Source: Henricia sp. BOLD:AAB3569 (lineage: Eukaryota; Echinodermata; Asteroidea; Spinulosida; Echinasteridae). Taken from it: a DNA stretch of 64,000 nt. Location of the stretch: positions 372,001 through 436,000 of the forward strand of contig JBBELK010001000.1 of assembly GCA_037783545.1 (NCBI GenBank). Direction: 5' to 3'. The notes below the pieces were generated by a model that ran no database searches, was not told the origin of the DNA, and saw only the letters and a list, made by a program, of their open reading frames with translations. Positions 33,901 to 44,920 of the stretch are shown here, piece after piece (positions within the stretch are counted from its first letter, which is position 1; every line of letters starts with the position of its first letter). The translations under genes and the position numbers were made by a program.

Positions 33901-34032
33901 AGGTCCTGTCGTTTTTAGACTTATTTCAAGTCTGAGATCGCGTATACTATGGAAAGTACCGGTACCCTATGTACATAACTGGTATATTATACACGAAGTT
34001 AGACTTGAAATAAGTCTAAAAACGACAGGACC
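33901..34032. mobile_element. 130-bp MITE with long perfect inverted ends
   Basis: GGTCCTGTCGTTTTTAGACT (about 32 bp in all) is mirrored exactly at the right end. It lies about 190 bp upstream of the ADARB coding start. Confidence 0.75.
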
Positions 34033-34410
34033 CCGTAGTGTATGTCTGCAAATTTTCTTACCCCCTGATACATGCAATACCGTACAGCATTTGCAGAACC
34101 CAACATTTTTCTTCACAACTTGACAAGAAAATGGTACCTTTGTGGGAGAAATTGCCAACTGAATGTGTTTTTTTTTTTTTTTAACTGTCTGATTTATTCA
34201 GCACAAAAAAACATGCATGGATTATTCTGGTTTTCTGAAGTATTACTACTCACCTATGTGGTTAATTTCTAGAAGGCAGTTCATCAACATTGTTTAGTAA
34301 TGCTGCTGTTCCTGTTTTTAAATTTTTTTTAATCATGTAATCTGTCTTTATGCAGGGGATGAGCAAAAGACACTAAAACATACTAAATTACGGTATTCAA
34401 ACACACATAA

Positions 34411-34886
34411 CAATAGGGCTTGGGAATGTGATGTCATGCAACGTCACAATGCAGTGGTTTCCGCCATGTTTGTTGCCAGTAACATGCGCGATGTACGTTC
34501 AGATATAAGCAATGGCAGCTGCGTAGCACTGTTAAACTGCAGTGCAAAGACCCACAACCACCCTGACGAAGGCCTAGTTAGGCCAAATATTTGCACCCTC
34601 GTAAGTTGAGCACTAGTTTTATTTTTTTGCACTTTGCACTACAGTTTAACGATACGTTCAGCTTGTTTTGTTCCCACACGTGCATGACGCGCACGCCGCG
34701 CCGCGACATGTGGAATTCAATTACTAGGTCGTTGTTTGCGTGATATGGAATCGCGCGTGCGCCGCACGCGGCTAAACTTGACGAGGTTGCACGCAGTTCG
34801 CATAGCAACCACTCACTACCTTGAAGTATGGCGACCGAGAATGACGTCAATAATGGTGTCGTGACGTCGATTCCCAAGCCCTATTG
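34411..34886. mobile_element. MITE, CAATAGGGCTTGGGAAT termini
   Basis: CAATAGGGCTTGGGAAT at the left and ATTCCCAAGCCCTATTG at the right. Both subtermini carry TGACGTCA-like words. Confidence 0.7.
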
Positions 34887-36060
34887 GCAGTTACATGTAC
34901 ATGTAACTTCGAACAAATCCAGGGCACCGACCCAACATAATGGCCGTCTAGTCTTCATTCAAAATTTCTCACAGCAATTTCATGGTCCATTTAAAACTCA
35001 CAATACAGGACAAACCGAGTGCACAAACTTTCCCACAAACCACAAAAGTTGCTATTTTTCCCAAACCTTGTCATCCAAATAACTGTCTTTGTGTCAAGGA
35101 CTACTTCCCAAAATATTGTTTTTATAAAACTCATATCTTTGTAAAATGAAATAATCAAGGGCAAGCCCGTCATCTGAATGACAGATCTACATGTACAATA
35201 ACAACATACGGTACATGATGGTTTTAAAATTTTACATGTAACTCACAACAGATTTTTGTACGGTACATGTACCTTTATACGTACCGTATGGTATGATAAC
35301 TGATCCCATCTGAATTCTGTAGACCTCTCCATAAAAACTGCATGTGTTTGTTTATGAGGAGTGCCGGCAATTATGCCATCTTTTTTATAGGACAGACTCC
35401 AGAGACGCTATTGCAAACATGCCATAAATTGGACAAATATTTGTGCATGTTCTGTTCAACCCAGACCATGTGGATTGGTCAATGATAGTGTCAGAATATT
35501 CTGCATGTGCTTGTACAAAATTTACACTATGCTACATCATGTATATCACCTGAAGGTGGTTTGACTGTTGAGTGTATACATACACGTTGTGTTGGGGTGG
35601 GGAGTTAAGTCAACAAATGCCTTTTCACACTATGATTATGAACGTCCAACCCATGTCGAAATCTACACAGTTCCAACCCATGTAATCTTTTACAACTTTT
35701 AGTTTATGAAGTTGAATTTGATCATCAAATTGTTAAAAACTATTACGGCCAGGGAGGTATGTAGAACGTGTAGAGATTTTGGTTTTACCAAAAATTGCAA
35801 TTTCCTGTAAAATGACTTGCTTGAGCAACGATTTTGATAGGGGAAAAACCCGTTTAAATTGAAAGGCATGGCCAGTATGGAAGAGCATACATGTAGCATA
35901 CCGGTACATGTACATGTATATCAGCAAAAAACAGGCCTCTGCCTTTCAGTATTTGGAAGTAACCCGGACCACTGTGTTCACATCTTGACTAGTCCGCTAG
36001 CATCTTGAGTAGTCCTCCAATTTTTATATGTAGTTTTTACAGGTGCTCTTCCTATTATTA
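34887..36060. other. Intergenic, nothing recognised
   Basis: Contains several ACATGTACATGT and ACCGGTAC words. No gene seen. Confidence 0.4.
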
Positions 36061-36074
36061 CAGGTGCTCTTAAC

Positions 36075-36405
36075 TTAAACTATTGGAATTGATAGCTTGG
36101 ACGATTTTAGAATACCTTTTCCATTGGCATTTCCGTCGCAAATGTTGCATTTCCATGAAAATTCTGTGTTTTTGTCACGCCCGCCTCCATACAAAAGTGT
36201 GTGAAACTGCTGCAGGCCGAGCAGTGCGTGAAGCATGCGAAGAAAGAGGGCGTGCGCGTGATGATCCGTTTGGTTTCTGGCCGGCCGCTTTGCGTGCAAT
36301 CATATGCAATATTTTTCCCGTGATTTTTCTCGAAAACGAAACATTTGCGACAGAAATGCATGTCAGTATTCTCGTCCAAGCTATCGATTCCAATAATAAT
36401 TTTCC
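36075..36405. mobile_element. Foldback family A, copy 3
   Basis: Ends TTGGAATTGATAGCTTGGAC and GTCCAAGCTATCGATTCCAA. Subterminal TCGCAAATGTTGCATTTC pairs with GAAACATTTGCGACAGAAAT. Confidence 0.7.
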
Positions 36406-36681
36406 TTAAATTCGAGTTGGGACATAAACTAAAAAAATACATTAAATTAAAAAATTACTTAATTTAACTGTAAAAATGAAATTGATTTTCTACATTTATA
36501 AAATATCTTTAATGTCCATTTTTTCACTTCTTAATAATTAAAAACGGTCTAAAATTGATTTAGAAATTATAAAAACTCGCGCTTATTTTAAAAAAACAAT
36601 TATTATTTTCCTTGACGGTATCCGACTGCTTTCTGACGGTTTCTGGCAGTTCCTGACGGCTCCCAACAGTTCCTGACGGTG

Positions 36682-38719
36682 ATTAGGCCAATGAAATTAG
36701 ATCACTAGTTTCTCGTCAGCGCCCGCATGTGATTTTGACCCCGCATCAAAAAATTTCATTATTCATTATTTTGCAAGAAAACGGAGGAAATCCGACTCAA
36801 ACTACTCCCAAGCGAAGTTTCTGTTTCAGTTGCGCGGTCAGTGTTGTGCAGCTAGCTTCGCAAAATGTATCACAGAATGCAGTATACCAACCGTACAGCA
36901 TATCAGCGCTACCCCTGCACCCAGTGGGTACCTGCGAAAACCGTTCGTTGCAGGTCGAGTTCGGGCGGTCTGTTCTTTAACACGGGTAACTCGTTCTCGA
37001 CGGATATGATGTGTGATCCTGTTCCAAGTGCAGTGTTCTCGGGTCGCGTTCCCGCCGTTCGGGCGCGAGAACACTGTTTGCGTGTCAATAACAGATCGAC
37101 TGCCCGAATTCGACATACACATGTACGGTATTTGTGACCTCGTTTCCAGATCGCGTTATCTGCAAGGACTTTGTACATGGAACTCGGGTTGTATATTTTT
37201 GCCGTGGTCACGAGGTTGGACCGATCGATTCCATTTGTTCTGGCGCGCATTCGCATGCAGATTTTTGTGTCTTTTGCAGTTTTGTGTGGATTTTTCCCGC
37301 TATAGAATATGTTTTCCCTGGCGGTTTATCATGAAGACAGGTGTGTGGTTAAATAGAAAATGGGGATGTGAGCGATTCATATGTTTTTATTCAACTTTTC
37401 GACGAACTGAAGGCCGGTTTGGTCGATGGCATTGACGAAGCAACGGAGTGGTTTCGCAATCGGAACTGTGCATTGGTTGACACTATACAGAAACAGTGAC
37501 AGCAGCGTCCACGGATTTTGGAACACGCGCATCTAGAGAAGGTTTTTATGGGTAGGAACTGTACCGATCTTATGGAATGCACACCCTCTTTGGGGGCCGT
37601 AAAGGCCTGCCATATTAAAACGTATTGCTCTCTCAAAACTCCTTTGTCATTTCCCATGACTTTTGCCATCTCAAGTTTTTCCTTCAAACACAAGCTACAT
37701 GTTAGACCCGTGAACGTGGCGTAAACAACGCCACGTTCTTGTGTCATTTTGAACCTGGCGAAGTTCAAAATGTTACACACACTGGATGTTATTTTGCCCA
37801 TGTAATAAGTACTCACATATGAAGCTGTCTTGAAATCTGTTTGTACGTCAAAACTTGCATTTGACGAAATTTGAGGAAAATTCTGGCCCCAGTTCATGAA
37901 GTCCTGTTGCTACTGCGAGCCGCCATTTTCTCCAAACTGACGCATGCGCATTGCGTTATATTGTGCTGCCTGTTTCGTATGATCCGACGGCTGCTTACTG
38001 TCGCAGCTAAAAGAGACATCGTTTTAGACAAGTTTCAAGTCCTTTCTTCTCTCACCGCACCGCGCACGGGTGCACTACTCGCCGCGACGCGAAAATTATT
38101 TGGCGAGACTGAAATCGAGAGAAAATCTTATTGTTAAGCATGCGCTATATATAGTGCACGCGCACACGTGACCCGAGCAGCCAATCGTCTGCGGGTTTTT
38201 TTTTCGGGGTTGCGACATGAAACAGCCGTCGATCTGTTGCACGCAAATGACCCGGGGTCAGATGTCAGGCTCCCTTGTCAGGTTAAAATCTAATTCTACA
38301 CGTTCGTATGGGTCTTTACCGATGGGCAAATTTCGTCGAAATTACACAGCCTGAACAATCGGACGGGAAAATTTAGATTTCTAGGTGAGTACTCAACACC
38401 CATACGGAATTATGGATGGCGGATCGATTTTCGCTAGGTTCAAAATGACACAAGCACGTGGCGTTGTATACAACGCCACGTTCACGGGTCTAGCTACATG
38501 TACATGTATAACTCCATGGAACTGATACTGGCACTAACTTTCTGGGCGACAGTACTTTTAGAGCCTAAATCAGTTTCAAAATAGAAGTTAGTATATGTAT
38601 AACGGGTTGCATTTTTCATTGATAAGAAATAATGAATAATGAATAATGAAAAAAAAACCTCATCAAAATCTGAAAAGTGGTTGACGAGAAACTAGTAATC
38701 TAATTTCATTGGCCTTAGT
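36682..38719. mobile_element. 2-kb TIR element hosting a nested element
   Basis: Left TAGGCCAATGAAATTAGATC and CTAGTTTCTCGTCA are mirrored at 38683-38717. Further inward TTCATTATTCATTATT is mirrored too. The interior has GC-rich palindromes (GAACACTG around 37035-37080) but no transposase that I recognise. Confidence 0.65.
37703..38492. mobile_element. 790-bp TIR element with 9-bp target duplication (MULE-like)
   Basis: Flanked by GCTACATGT at 37694-37702 and 38493-38501. Inverted termini of about 60 bp start TAGACCCGTGAACGTGGCG; each terminus contains its own small palindrome (AACGTGGCGTT/AACGCCACGTT). A 9-bp duplication and long TIRs fit Mutator-like elements. The short frames inside are not recognised. 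Confidence 0.75.
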
Positions 38720-38757
38720 ACTAGACCCGTTGGGTGAGGGGGAAACAATCTGGGGTA

Positions 38758-38855
38758 ATGTGACAATGCGGGGCGAAGTGACCGACAATGCGGGGCGAAA
38801 TGACCGACAATGCGGGGCGAAATGACCGACAATGCGGGGCGAAGTGACCGACATC
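38758..38855 (+). repeat. 21-bp tandem repeat, about 4.5 units
   Basis: GACAATGCGGGGCGAAATGACC-type units, alternating GAAATGAC and GAAGTGAC. The word GGGGCGAA also recurs in the TTAA foldbacks at 11521 and 43253. Confidence 0.8.
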
Positions 38856-38859
38856 GCGA

Positions 38860-39879
38860 ACAAAATCGAAATGCTAAACTCAATCAAACCAAAAATTTAC
38901 CTGTTTCGAGTTTAGCTAAGGCTACTGTAGTCTTACTTGTCCAACAACCTGGGAATTCCCGAAAAGTGTGACAAATCGGGGGAAATTACAGAACTTCAGA
39001 AAAGACTCGTGTGCATGTGCGACGTGCGTGCGGCGATGCAATGGCCGGCTTGGGCTGGTTCCGGGCCCACAGTAGCTCATATCTCTATGGACAACGGACG
39101 TGTCAGAAACCAGACCCGTCTCGTCGCTCCACTCGCTCGCTCGCCACTTTCCACCGTTGGTGGCGCCCTCCATGGCGGCTGTATTTTTCTGCGTGCTTTG
39201 TTTGCAGTCTTCGCTCGTACAGGCGCTGGGATTGGCTGCTGTGGCCTTCACAGATTTCTGTGAAGGAAATACGTGCCAAAGGTCACAGCTACAGACGCGC
39301 GGAGCATTGTGGGTTGCTTACTGCCAGACGAAAAATTGCTAATGCTTATTATATCCAGCGCAAAAATACTATTGACAATGGAATGAGTGTACTGTTTAAA
39401 AAAATGCCTTGTCTGCTGAAAAAAATAGTTTTTTACGTTCGTTTACAAGAAAAAGACGTGACCTCTGATCACGTGTCGTAAAAAATTGACCAATGAGGGC
39501 GCAAACAAATTAGCCTATCCCAGCGCCCTGTAAGGCGGTGGGTACGAGTGAATATACAGTCTATGAAGGGCTGCGAGTTAGCGACTGCGACGCTGAAGGC
39601 GTGATTATTTCCGAACGGCGAAGATTTTAAAATTCGGATACAAAGGTTAACACATTGGTTAACCGCTTAAATCCGATGTACAACGAAACATGACTCGGAC
39701 TAGAATGATATACAGTAACTGAAGGCGTATGTAAAATTATAGGATTGGATGTTTGTGTTGACAATATAAATAACATGTTTGAATCATAATGAAATTATAT
39801 GGGGGTAGTCCGCCGGGGTAGTTCGTCACTTTTATTCCAAACTTCCACAAAACTAACCCTGCAGGAGTGAAATTGGGGT
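38860..39879. other. Intergenic, nothing recognised
   Basis: Overlapping frames at 38922-39481 on both strands look like chance; a small hairpin CCTTCACAGA/TCTGTGAAGG is at 39241-39262. Confidence 0.4.
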
Positions 39880-40227
39880 TTCAGCGTGATGCACCTGCGT
39901 GGATGAGTTGACCTTTGAATCCGCGACGTCTCAAACACCTAGCCTAGAAGTGTATACTATAGGAGCCCAGGAAGGTACTCAAGCAGAGTGACGCACTCTG
40001 CCCCAGCGGCTCTTACAGAGACTGGTGCAGTCAGCAGTCATACATGCTACTGACCGATAAAATATGTTACATCTCTCAGGATCCCCAGTCGATCTTTTGG
40101 TCAGAATATAATTTCTCTGAACAGTTCAGTAATACATGTAGTATCTCCAAATTAATGCTGTTCATGTAGGCCTACGTCCGCGGCTCGACATTTAAAGCTC
40201 GTCTTCCACCGATGTCCTTGCGTTTAA

Positions 40228-40430
40228 TTTATTATCAACGTGAGATGACAACGAAGGAGACGCAGTTTTAGAAGTGGGAGGAAAACCCCCTGAGAAATCT
40301 TCTGGGATAAACCCACGCGGTCAAGTTGGGACTGCAAACCCAATCCACGTACACCCCCATGACTCGAACCGGGGACGTCAGAGGTGAAAGGCGAGGAAAG
40401 AACCACTACGCCAACCCGCCCTCCCACATG
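40228..40430 (-). mobile_element. tRNA-derived SINE, family S4
   Basis: Minus-strand A box GGCGTAGTGGTTC and B box GGTTCGAGTC (40361-40370), then GTGGATTGGGTTTGCAGTC and TTCCTCCCACTTCTAAAACT. Confidence 0.75.
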
Positions 40431-41160
40431 GCACACGGACTCATAGACTATATAGGGGCGTTCGAGATGTTACACCGTGTAACGGGCGTTTACACCGGGG
40501 AAGCCCACAGAAGATGCAAAACGAACGACACGGGGTTTCGCTTTGAATTCTGGGAACAGAAGGTACCCTAAAGGTACCGCAATAAACTTTGTCAATGCCC
40601 ACAGACATCTATTGATTAAGCAAAATATATTTACACCATTATTCCCTCCTCATAAATCTGTGTTTTTCTTCGTACTCACGTCACAATTCCAAACTGTCCG
40701 TCGTGTAACACTTATTACTCCTTGTCTTCATTTCGTCAGTTAAGTAGCTATTCCCTTAAAACAGTCCCCTTTAACGCACTCCCGGTCCCGATCGTGCGTC
40801 CCGAGGCCCTGTTGGAACCGGCCCCATTTCGCTGGGGAACAAGCGACAGAAATCTTGTCGCCTCTGCTGGACCAATCAGGACGCTTGGCAGTGCATTGCA
40901 GGCATTCAAATGTAACGCGCGCAGATTGTAAACACCGTGCATGCATGTGATACATGTACTCGGTAATGCTGGCCGTTGTCCGCGTCGGCGATTGGCTGCT
41001 ATTTAAAACATACTTGGGAATCCGTTCCATTACATTCGTCAGCATGCATCCCTGTTATTAATTTGAAAAACTGTGGAGTAAATAAGATCGTCGCCAAAAA
41101 AAAAATTCCGAATGGGACAGTCATAAAGTACAGAACCCAATACAATTTCTGGGAAGTATA

Positions 41161-41445
41161 CACGAATCCGGTTGCTAAGGGCTCCTTCCCTGCAAGTCCG
41201 CCATAGCTGGGGGCCATCCACTGCCATGGACTGGGCGCTTTGTCTTGTTGTTAAATCGAACAGCGCACAACGCGTACGCGCGCGTACACATGCTTCGCAA
41301 GCAAGCAAATAAACGCGCAAAATTGTTCGAAGTGACAACATAATGTAACAGCATATCATCAACACAAAACCCACAGTTCATGGCACTGGATGGCCCCCAG
41401 CTATGGCGGACGTACATGGACCATGACTTTGCAGCTCGGATTGGT
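41161..41445. mobile_element. 285-bp foldback with GTATA target duplication
   Basis: Flanked by GTATA at 41156-41160 and 41446-41450; the paralogous repeat at about 18955 has a single GTATA and no insert. Inner arms CCGCCATAGCTGGGGGCCAT and complement are perfect. The ends share AATCCG. Confidence 0.8.
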
Positions 41446-41904
41446 GTATAGAAATCGTTTCTTTCGGCATAACATGACTGAATTTATTCAATTACATCAA
41501 AATGACTCGGGCGTGTGTTGGCTCAACACAACAGCCGGCTTACTCCACAGATTTGCGTGGATTTCCTCAGGGTGTTGTAACGTCGCTTTGCAGAGTGGAA
41601 ATTCCCTGAGATCTCAGGATGTTAAGTAGCCACGTGAAAAAAATTAACAACATTTGTGCGTATCTGCAAAAACTGTTCAATATATAATAAGTGGGTCCGC
41701 CAGTCGCCCAATCACCTCAGCATATCTTTTGCGCACCTATACTGTGTATCGAAATTTGAATGCGCTGCTGATTCTAGTTGACCCAGGCCCACTGTATTTA
41801 ATGCACTTCAAATCCTGCAAAAACGTGTTGTCATTCATGTTGAAGAGGTGTTGCAACCACACGTGTTAAAATACGTCGAATAACCAACAAGATGAAATTG
41901 GCCC

Positions 41905-43112
41905 CAGGGGCCAATTTCACGGCGCTGTTTAGCAGCCGATTTTGTGCTAACGGAGGCTCAGGCTATTTCATGGAGACTGTAACCTTAAGCACTGACAAAC
42001 GTTTGCTAGCTTCGGGGGCAAATTTGCTAAACACTAGTGACGCAACAATGGCCGTTTCTATGCACGCGCATGTTTAAACAGCTAGAATCCCCCCTTCCAC
42101 ATTTTTTGAGTTTTTCTGTTTATCATGGAGGTGTATGTGTCTACAACACCATTACAACTTGTTGTAAAAATCGACAGGCTTTTGCTTAAAACGTAAAGCA
42201 GTTCAGACCCTCTTCACCCGAAATTCTGAAACGCTCGAGGTCACTTGGTCTGTTTATCAACAGGGTTTTGACGTCATCCTGAGAAACATACAAAACGGCC
42301 TGTGCAGTATTGAATGGAAAATACACGAAGTGAATGTTTATCATGCCTGTTTTGTCCTTGTAATTCAAAATACAAACGTGAAAAACACTTCATGTAATAT
42401 GACAACAATCTACTATTACCTGTTTTGTGAAAAAACGGTGAAATTGTGGCTCACAATGAAGCTCTCTTGAAGTAAATACTGGTGCATTGCGACGGGTGGT
42501 TTTGTCACGGAACGAACGGCATTCACAGCGGTCTGTCTGCAGCATTGAACGGTTCCCTGCGGGCCGTATAGTTCCCATGTGTTACATCGGCCGGTACAAG
42601 TTAGAATGAGCGACTCATTTTTCTCTCTCTTGGTAATAGAAAAGAAAATCTTTCTGCTCTTTTTTTTTCATAGTGTCTGGTAAATTTAACATACAACCAC
42701 GCAGCTACTGGGCATATACATGTATCTGGCTTTTTGGACCAACAAAATTCTTAAAAAAACACCATCTAACAGAGACGGTTTTCCAAGTTTGTTTGCGTGT
42801 AAACGTATGGAGCTAACAATCGTTTTGACTTCTCTTTCTCAGGATTGCGTCACGGGGTCACGCGCATATCATGAATACCTAATGAGCGTTTCAGAAATCG
42901 CGAAAATCTCATTTTCGAAAAGCGCACTTTTGCTTGCAATTTATCCACTTAAAACCGACAACAACAAAAATCCACGTCGGCAAGAGGGATGTTTGGACTA
43001 TCAAAAAAAGCCTAAATGCTGGATTTTCGTCAAGGGGGATTCTTCCTCTTTAAGCACGTCGCGGCCGTGAAATAGCCTTAAAGTTAGCACAACTTTTCTG
43101 CTACAGTAAGCA
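41905..43112. mobile_element. Foldback of the GGGGYCAATTTCATG family, split by a TTAA element
   Basis: Reverse complement of 5872-6088 in two pieces, 41905-42077 and about 43050-43112. It begins AGGGGCCAATTTCACGG. Confidence 0.65.
42078..43049. mobile_element. 972-bp TTAA-target element (piggyBac-like)
   Basis: Flanked by TTAA at 42074-42077 and 43050-43053; the uninterrupted relative at about 5925 has a single CTTAAGCA. Termini ACAGCTAGAATCCCCCCTT and AAGGGGGATTCTTCCTCT are inverted and imperfect. A 116-codon frame near the right end is not recognised, so it is probably non-autonomous. Confidence 0.7.
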
Positions 43113-43114
43113 CA

Positions 43115-43222
43115 GTAAGCCAAATTAGTGCCACGAAATACGCAGCTCCATGCCTTTGTTATGGAGCTGCGTAGTTCGTGGCACGAATTTAGCGCGCGCG
43201 CATTGATGACGAGCCTGTGCCT
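43115..43222. mobile_element. Partial copy of the TTAA MITE seen at 1538
   Basis: Inner palindrome ACGAAATACGCAGCTCCATG and its complement; right end GACGAGCCTGTGCC then TTAA. The left terminus is missing. Confidence 0.6.
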
Positions 43223-43252
43223 TTAAGGCTAATTCAATGATACGTGAGTACT

Positions 43253-43665
43253 TATACTTGCTTAAAGATAGTATGCATGATTGATAAACTATTGCAAATA
43301 GTTTTATCCCCCTGTATGATTGAGAAAACGGTCAAAAAGAGGTTTGCAGTCATTTCGCCCCAAAACCACTTCGCCCTGAACCACGGCCTGTGCACAAAGT
43401 GGTTTTGGGGCGAAGTGGCATTTGGGCGATGTAGTGTTTGGACGAAGTAAATTGGGGCGAAATAGCACTCGGGCAAAGTGGTTTGGGGGCAAAATGGCAC
43501 TTGGGCGAAATCTAGGGGCGAATTGAATCTCATGAGACGAAAAATAATTGTTTTACTCATTTCTCAAAGACTATAGCACTTCAGACAAAACCACTTCAGG
43601 GGAAGTTTTCTACGGTCATCATGTTTATATTGTGTAAGTTGGGCGTAAATCTGTGAACATTTCTG
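43253..43665. mobile_element. TTAA foldback with TTCGCCC words, truncated copy
   Basis: Reverse-oriented relative of 11521-12036, starting TTAA then AGATAGTATGCATGATTG. It breaks off after TTCTGATTTTCG, where another MITE begins. Confidence 0.65.
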
Positions 43666-43671
43666 ATTTTC

Positions 43672-43823
43672 GTCTGGCTGATCGCGCAGCGCCTGAGCCA
43701 TTGTGGTTGCACACAATGAACAATTTCAAAACGGGACCAAACTAGTTTTTCTGCAAGCCTCGCTTTGTTTACGTTCATTTTAATAGGAGAAAAGGGAAGA
43801 TGGCCGCACCGTGATAAAGGTCT
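43672..43823. mobile_element. MITE of the GACCTTTATCACGGTG family, right part
   Basis: GGGACCAAACTAG, GAAAAGGGAAGATGGCCGC and right end CACCGTGATAAAGGTC. Confidence 0.55.
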
Positions 43824-43834
43824 ATTTGCGATGC

Positions 43835-44920
43835 TCTTTCCAGGCCACAATACAGGGCACAATAGTGACATTTTAATTGCATCAAATATGCCCTCGTCGT
43901 ATTTCATCAAAAGCGTCGCTGGTCTTCTCGGTTAATGCGATCGCATGGTCGACTTTCGTTGCTGCGATTAGCCTTTTGTCAAGGCCTCGTGAATTTGGGC
44001 GACTTGAGCAGAATTTGGTGACTTGAGCAGAGTCTACACGCGCAGATGGCAAAACAGAAGGCATAGCGTTTGCACAGCCTTGGTATACTCCGCTCAAGAC
44101 GCCCAATTTTCTCACATTTTAATTACCAAACAATATAACCCCAAAGCCATAAGGCCTTACCAAAAGGCTATGCTGCGATATGCCGTCACGCTATTTACAC
44201 AATGTTCCTGTGTGAATTTGTTTGAAACTCCCTGCCGCATTCATTATTGGCAAACGATCTTTGTACTCTTTCCATTATTAATCAAAATTCAACGTCATTT
44301 ATCTTTTAGATCGTTTTGGGGCTTTGTCGTTATTTTCCGCTTGTTTTATAACGAAAGAATCAGTAAAATATAGCGAGGAGTAATGTAAAATCAGATGTGC
44401 TGGGATAACAGTAAATGAGGAGCTTAAAATATTGTTTGAGTGTTTTCCCCAATTTATTGGGAATCTTCGATGACTGTCTTATGTTCATGAATTTTCGTTT
44501 TCAAACAACGAGTTGCGTAGACTCGCGCTCGCCTCGAATCGATTGTGTTGGAGAAACGAGCATGTGTTTTGGGAGGAGCATTTCGTCCAACGTCTCGGAG
44601 TTTGCGCTTGGCCGATCATTTACCAACGGAGAAAAACCAGACGGCTGTTTCAAGTGCCGCACAATCAGACGGCTGTTTTTGACAATTCGTATGGCAAGAG
44701 TCACGAACATCCAATCCCTGGCGTGCATTTTAGAGACAAAAAGGTCCTGTTTTTATTGATTGTGACGCGTACACAGTTCGTATAAAGCCACAGGAGATGA
44801 ACGAGCTTAATTAGATGGGGTTGTAAAAATGAGAATAAATGTGGTGTATTTGAAGTTGACACAGCCACTTTAGATGTGATATAAACGGCGATTCTACTTC
44901 GCTCGGCGCAGCTTGAAACC
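43835..44920. other. 5' flank of the receptor gene
   Basis: No TATA box, repeat or coding exon recognised. It should hold the promoter and 5' UTR if 44921 is the first coding exon. Confidence 0.4.

Larger units (their letters stand above)
39880..41640. repeat. Long dispersed repeat, copy 2, with two insertions
   Basis: Matches 17830-19240 in order. It is interrupted by a region with a SINE (40228-40430) and by a foldback at 41161-41445. Confidence 0.7.

Noticed and set aside
34572-34605. Second hammerhead-like motif (CTGACGA with a GGCCTA stem)
   Set aside because: It lacks the GAAA core after the stem.
37391-37897. 168-codon minus-strand frame
   Set aside because: It runs across the border of the nested element at 37703 and matches no family I know.
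42720-43070. 116-codon frame in the TTAA element
   Set aside because: No transposase motif recognised and it crosses the element's right border.
44415-44759. 114-codon frame upstream of the receptor
   Set aside because: Overlaps other chance frames, no recognised domain and no link to the receptor frame.
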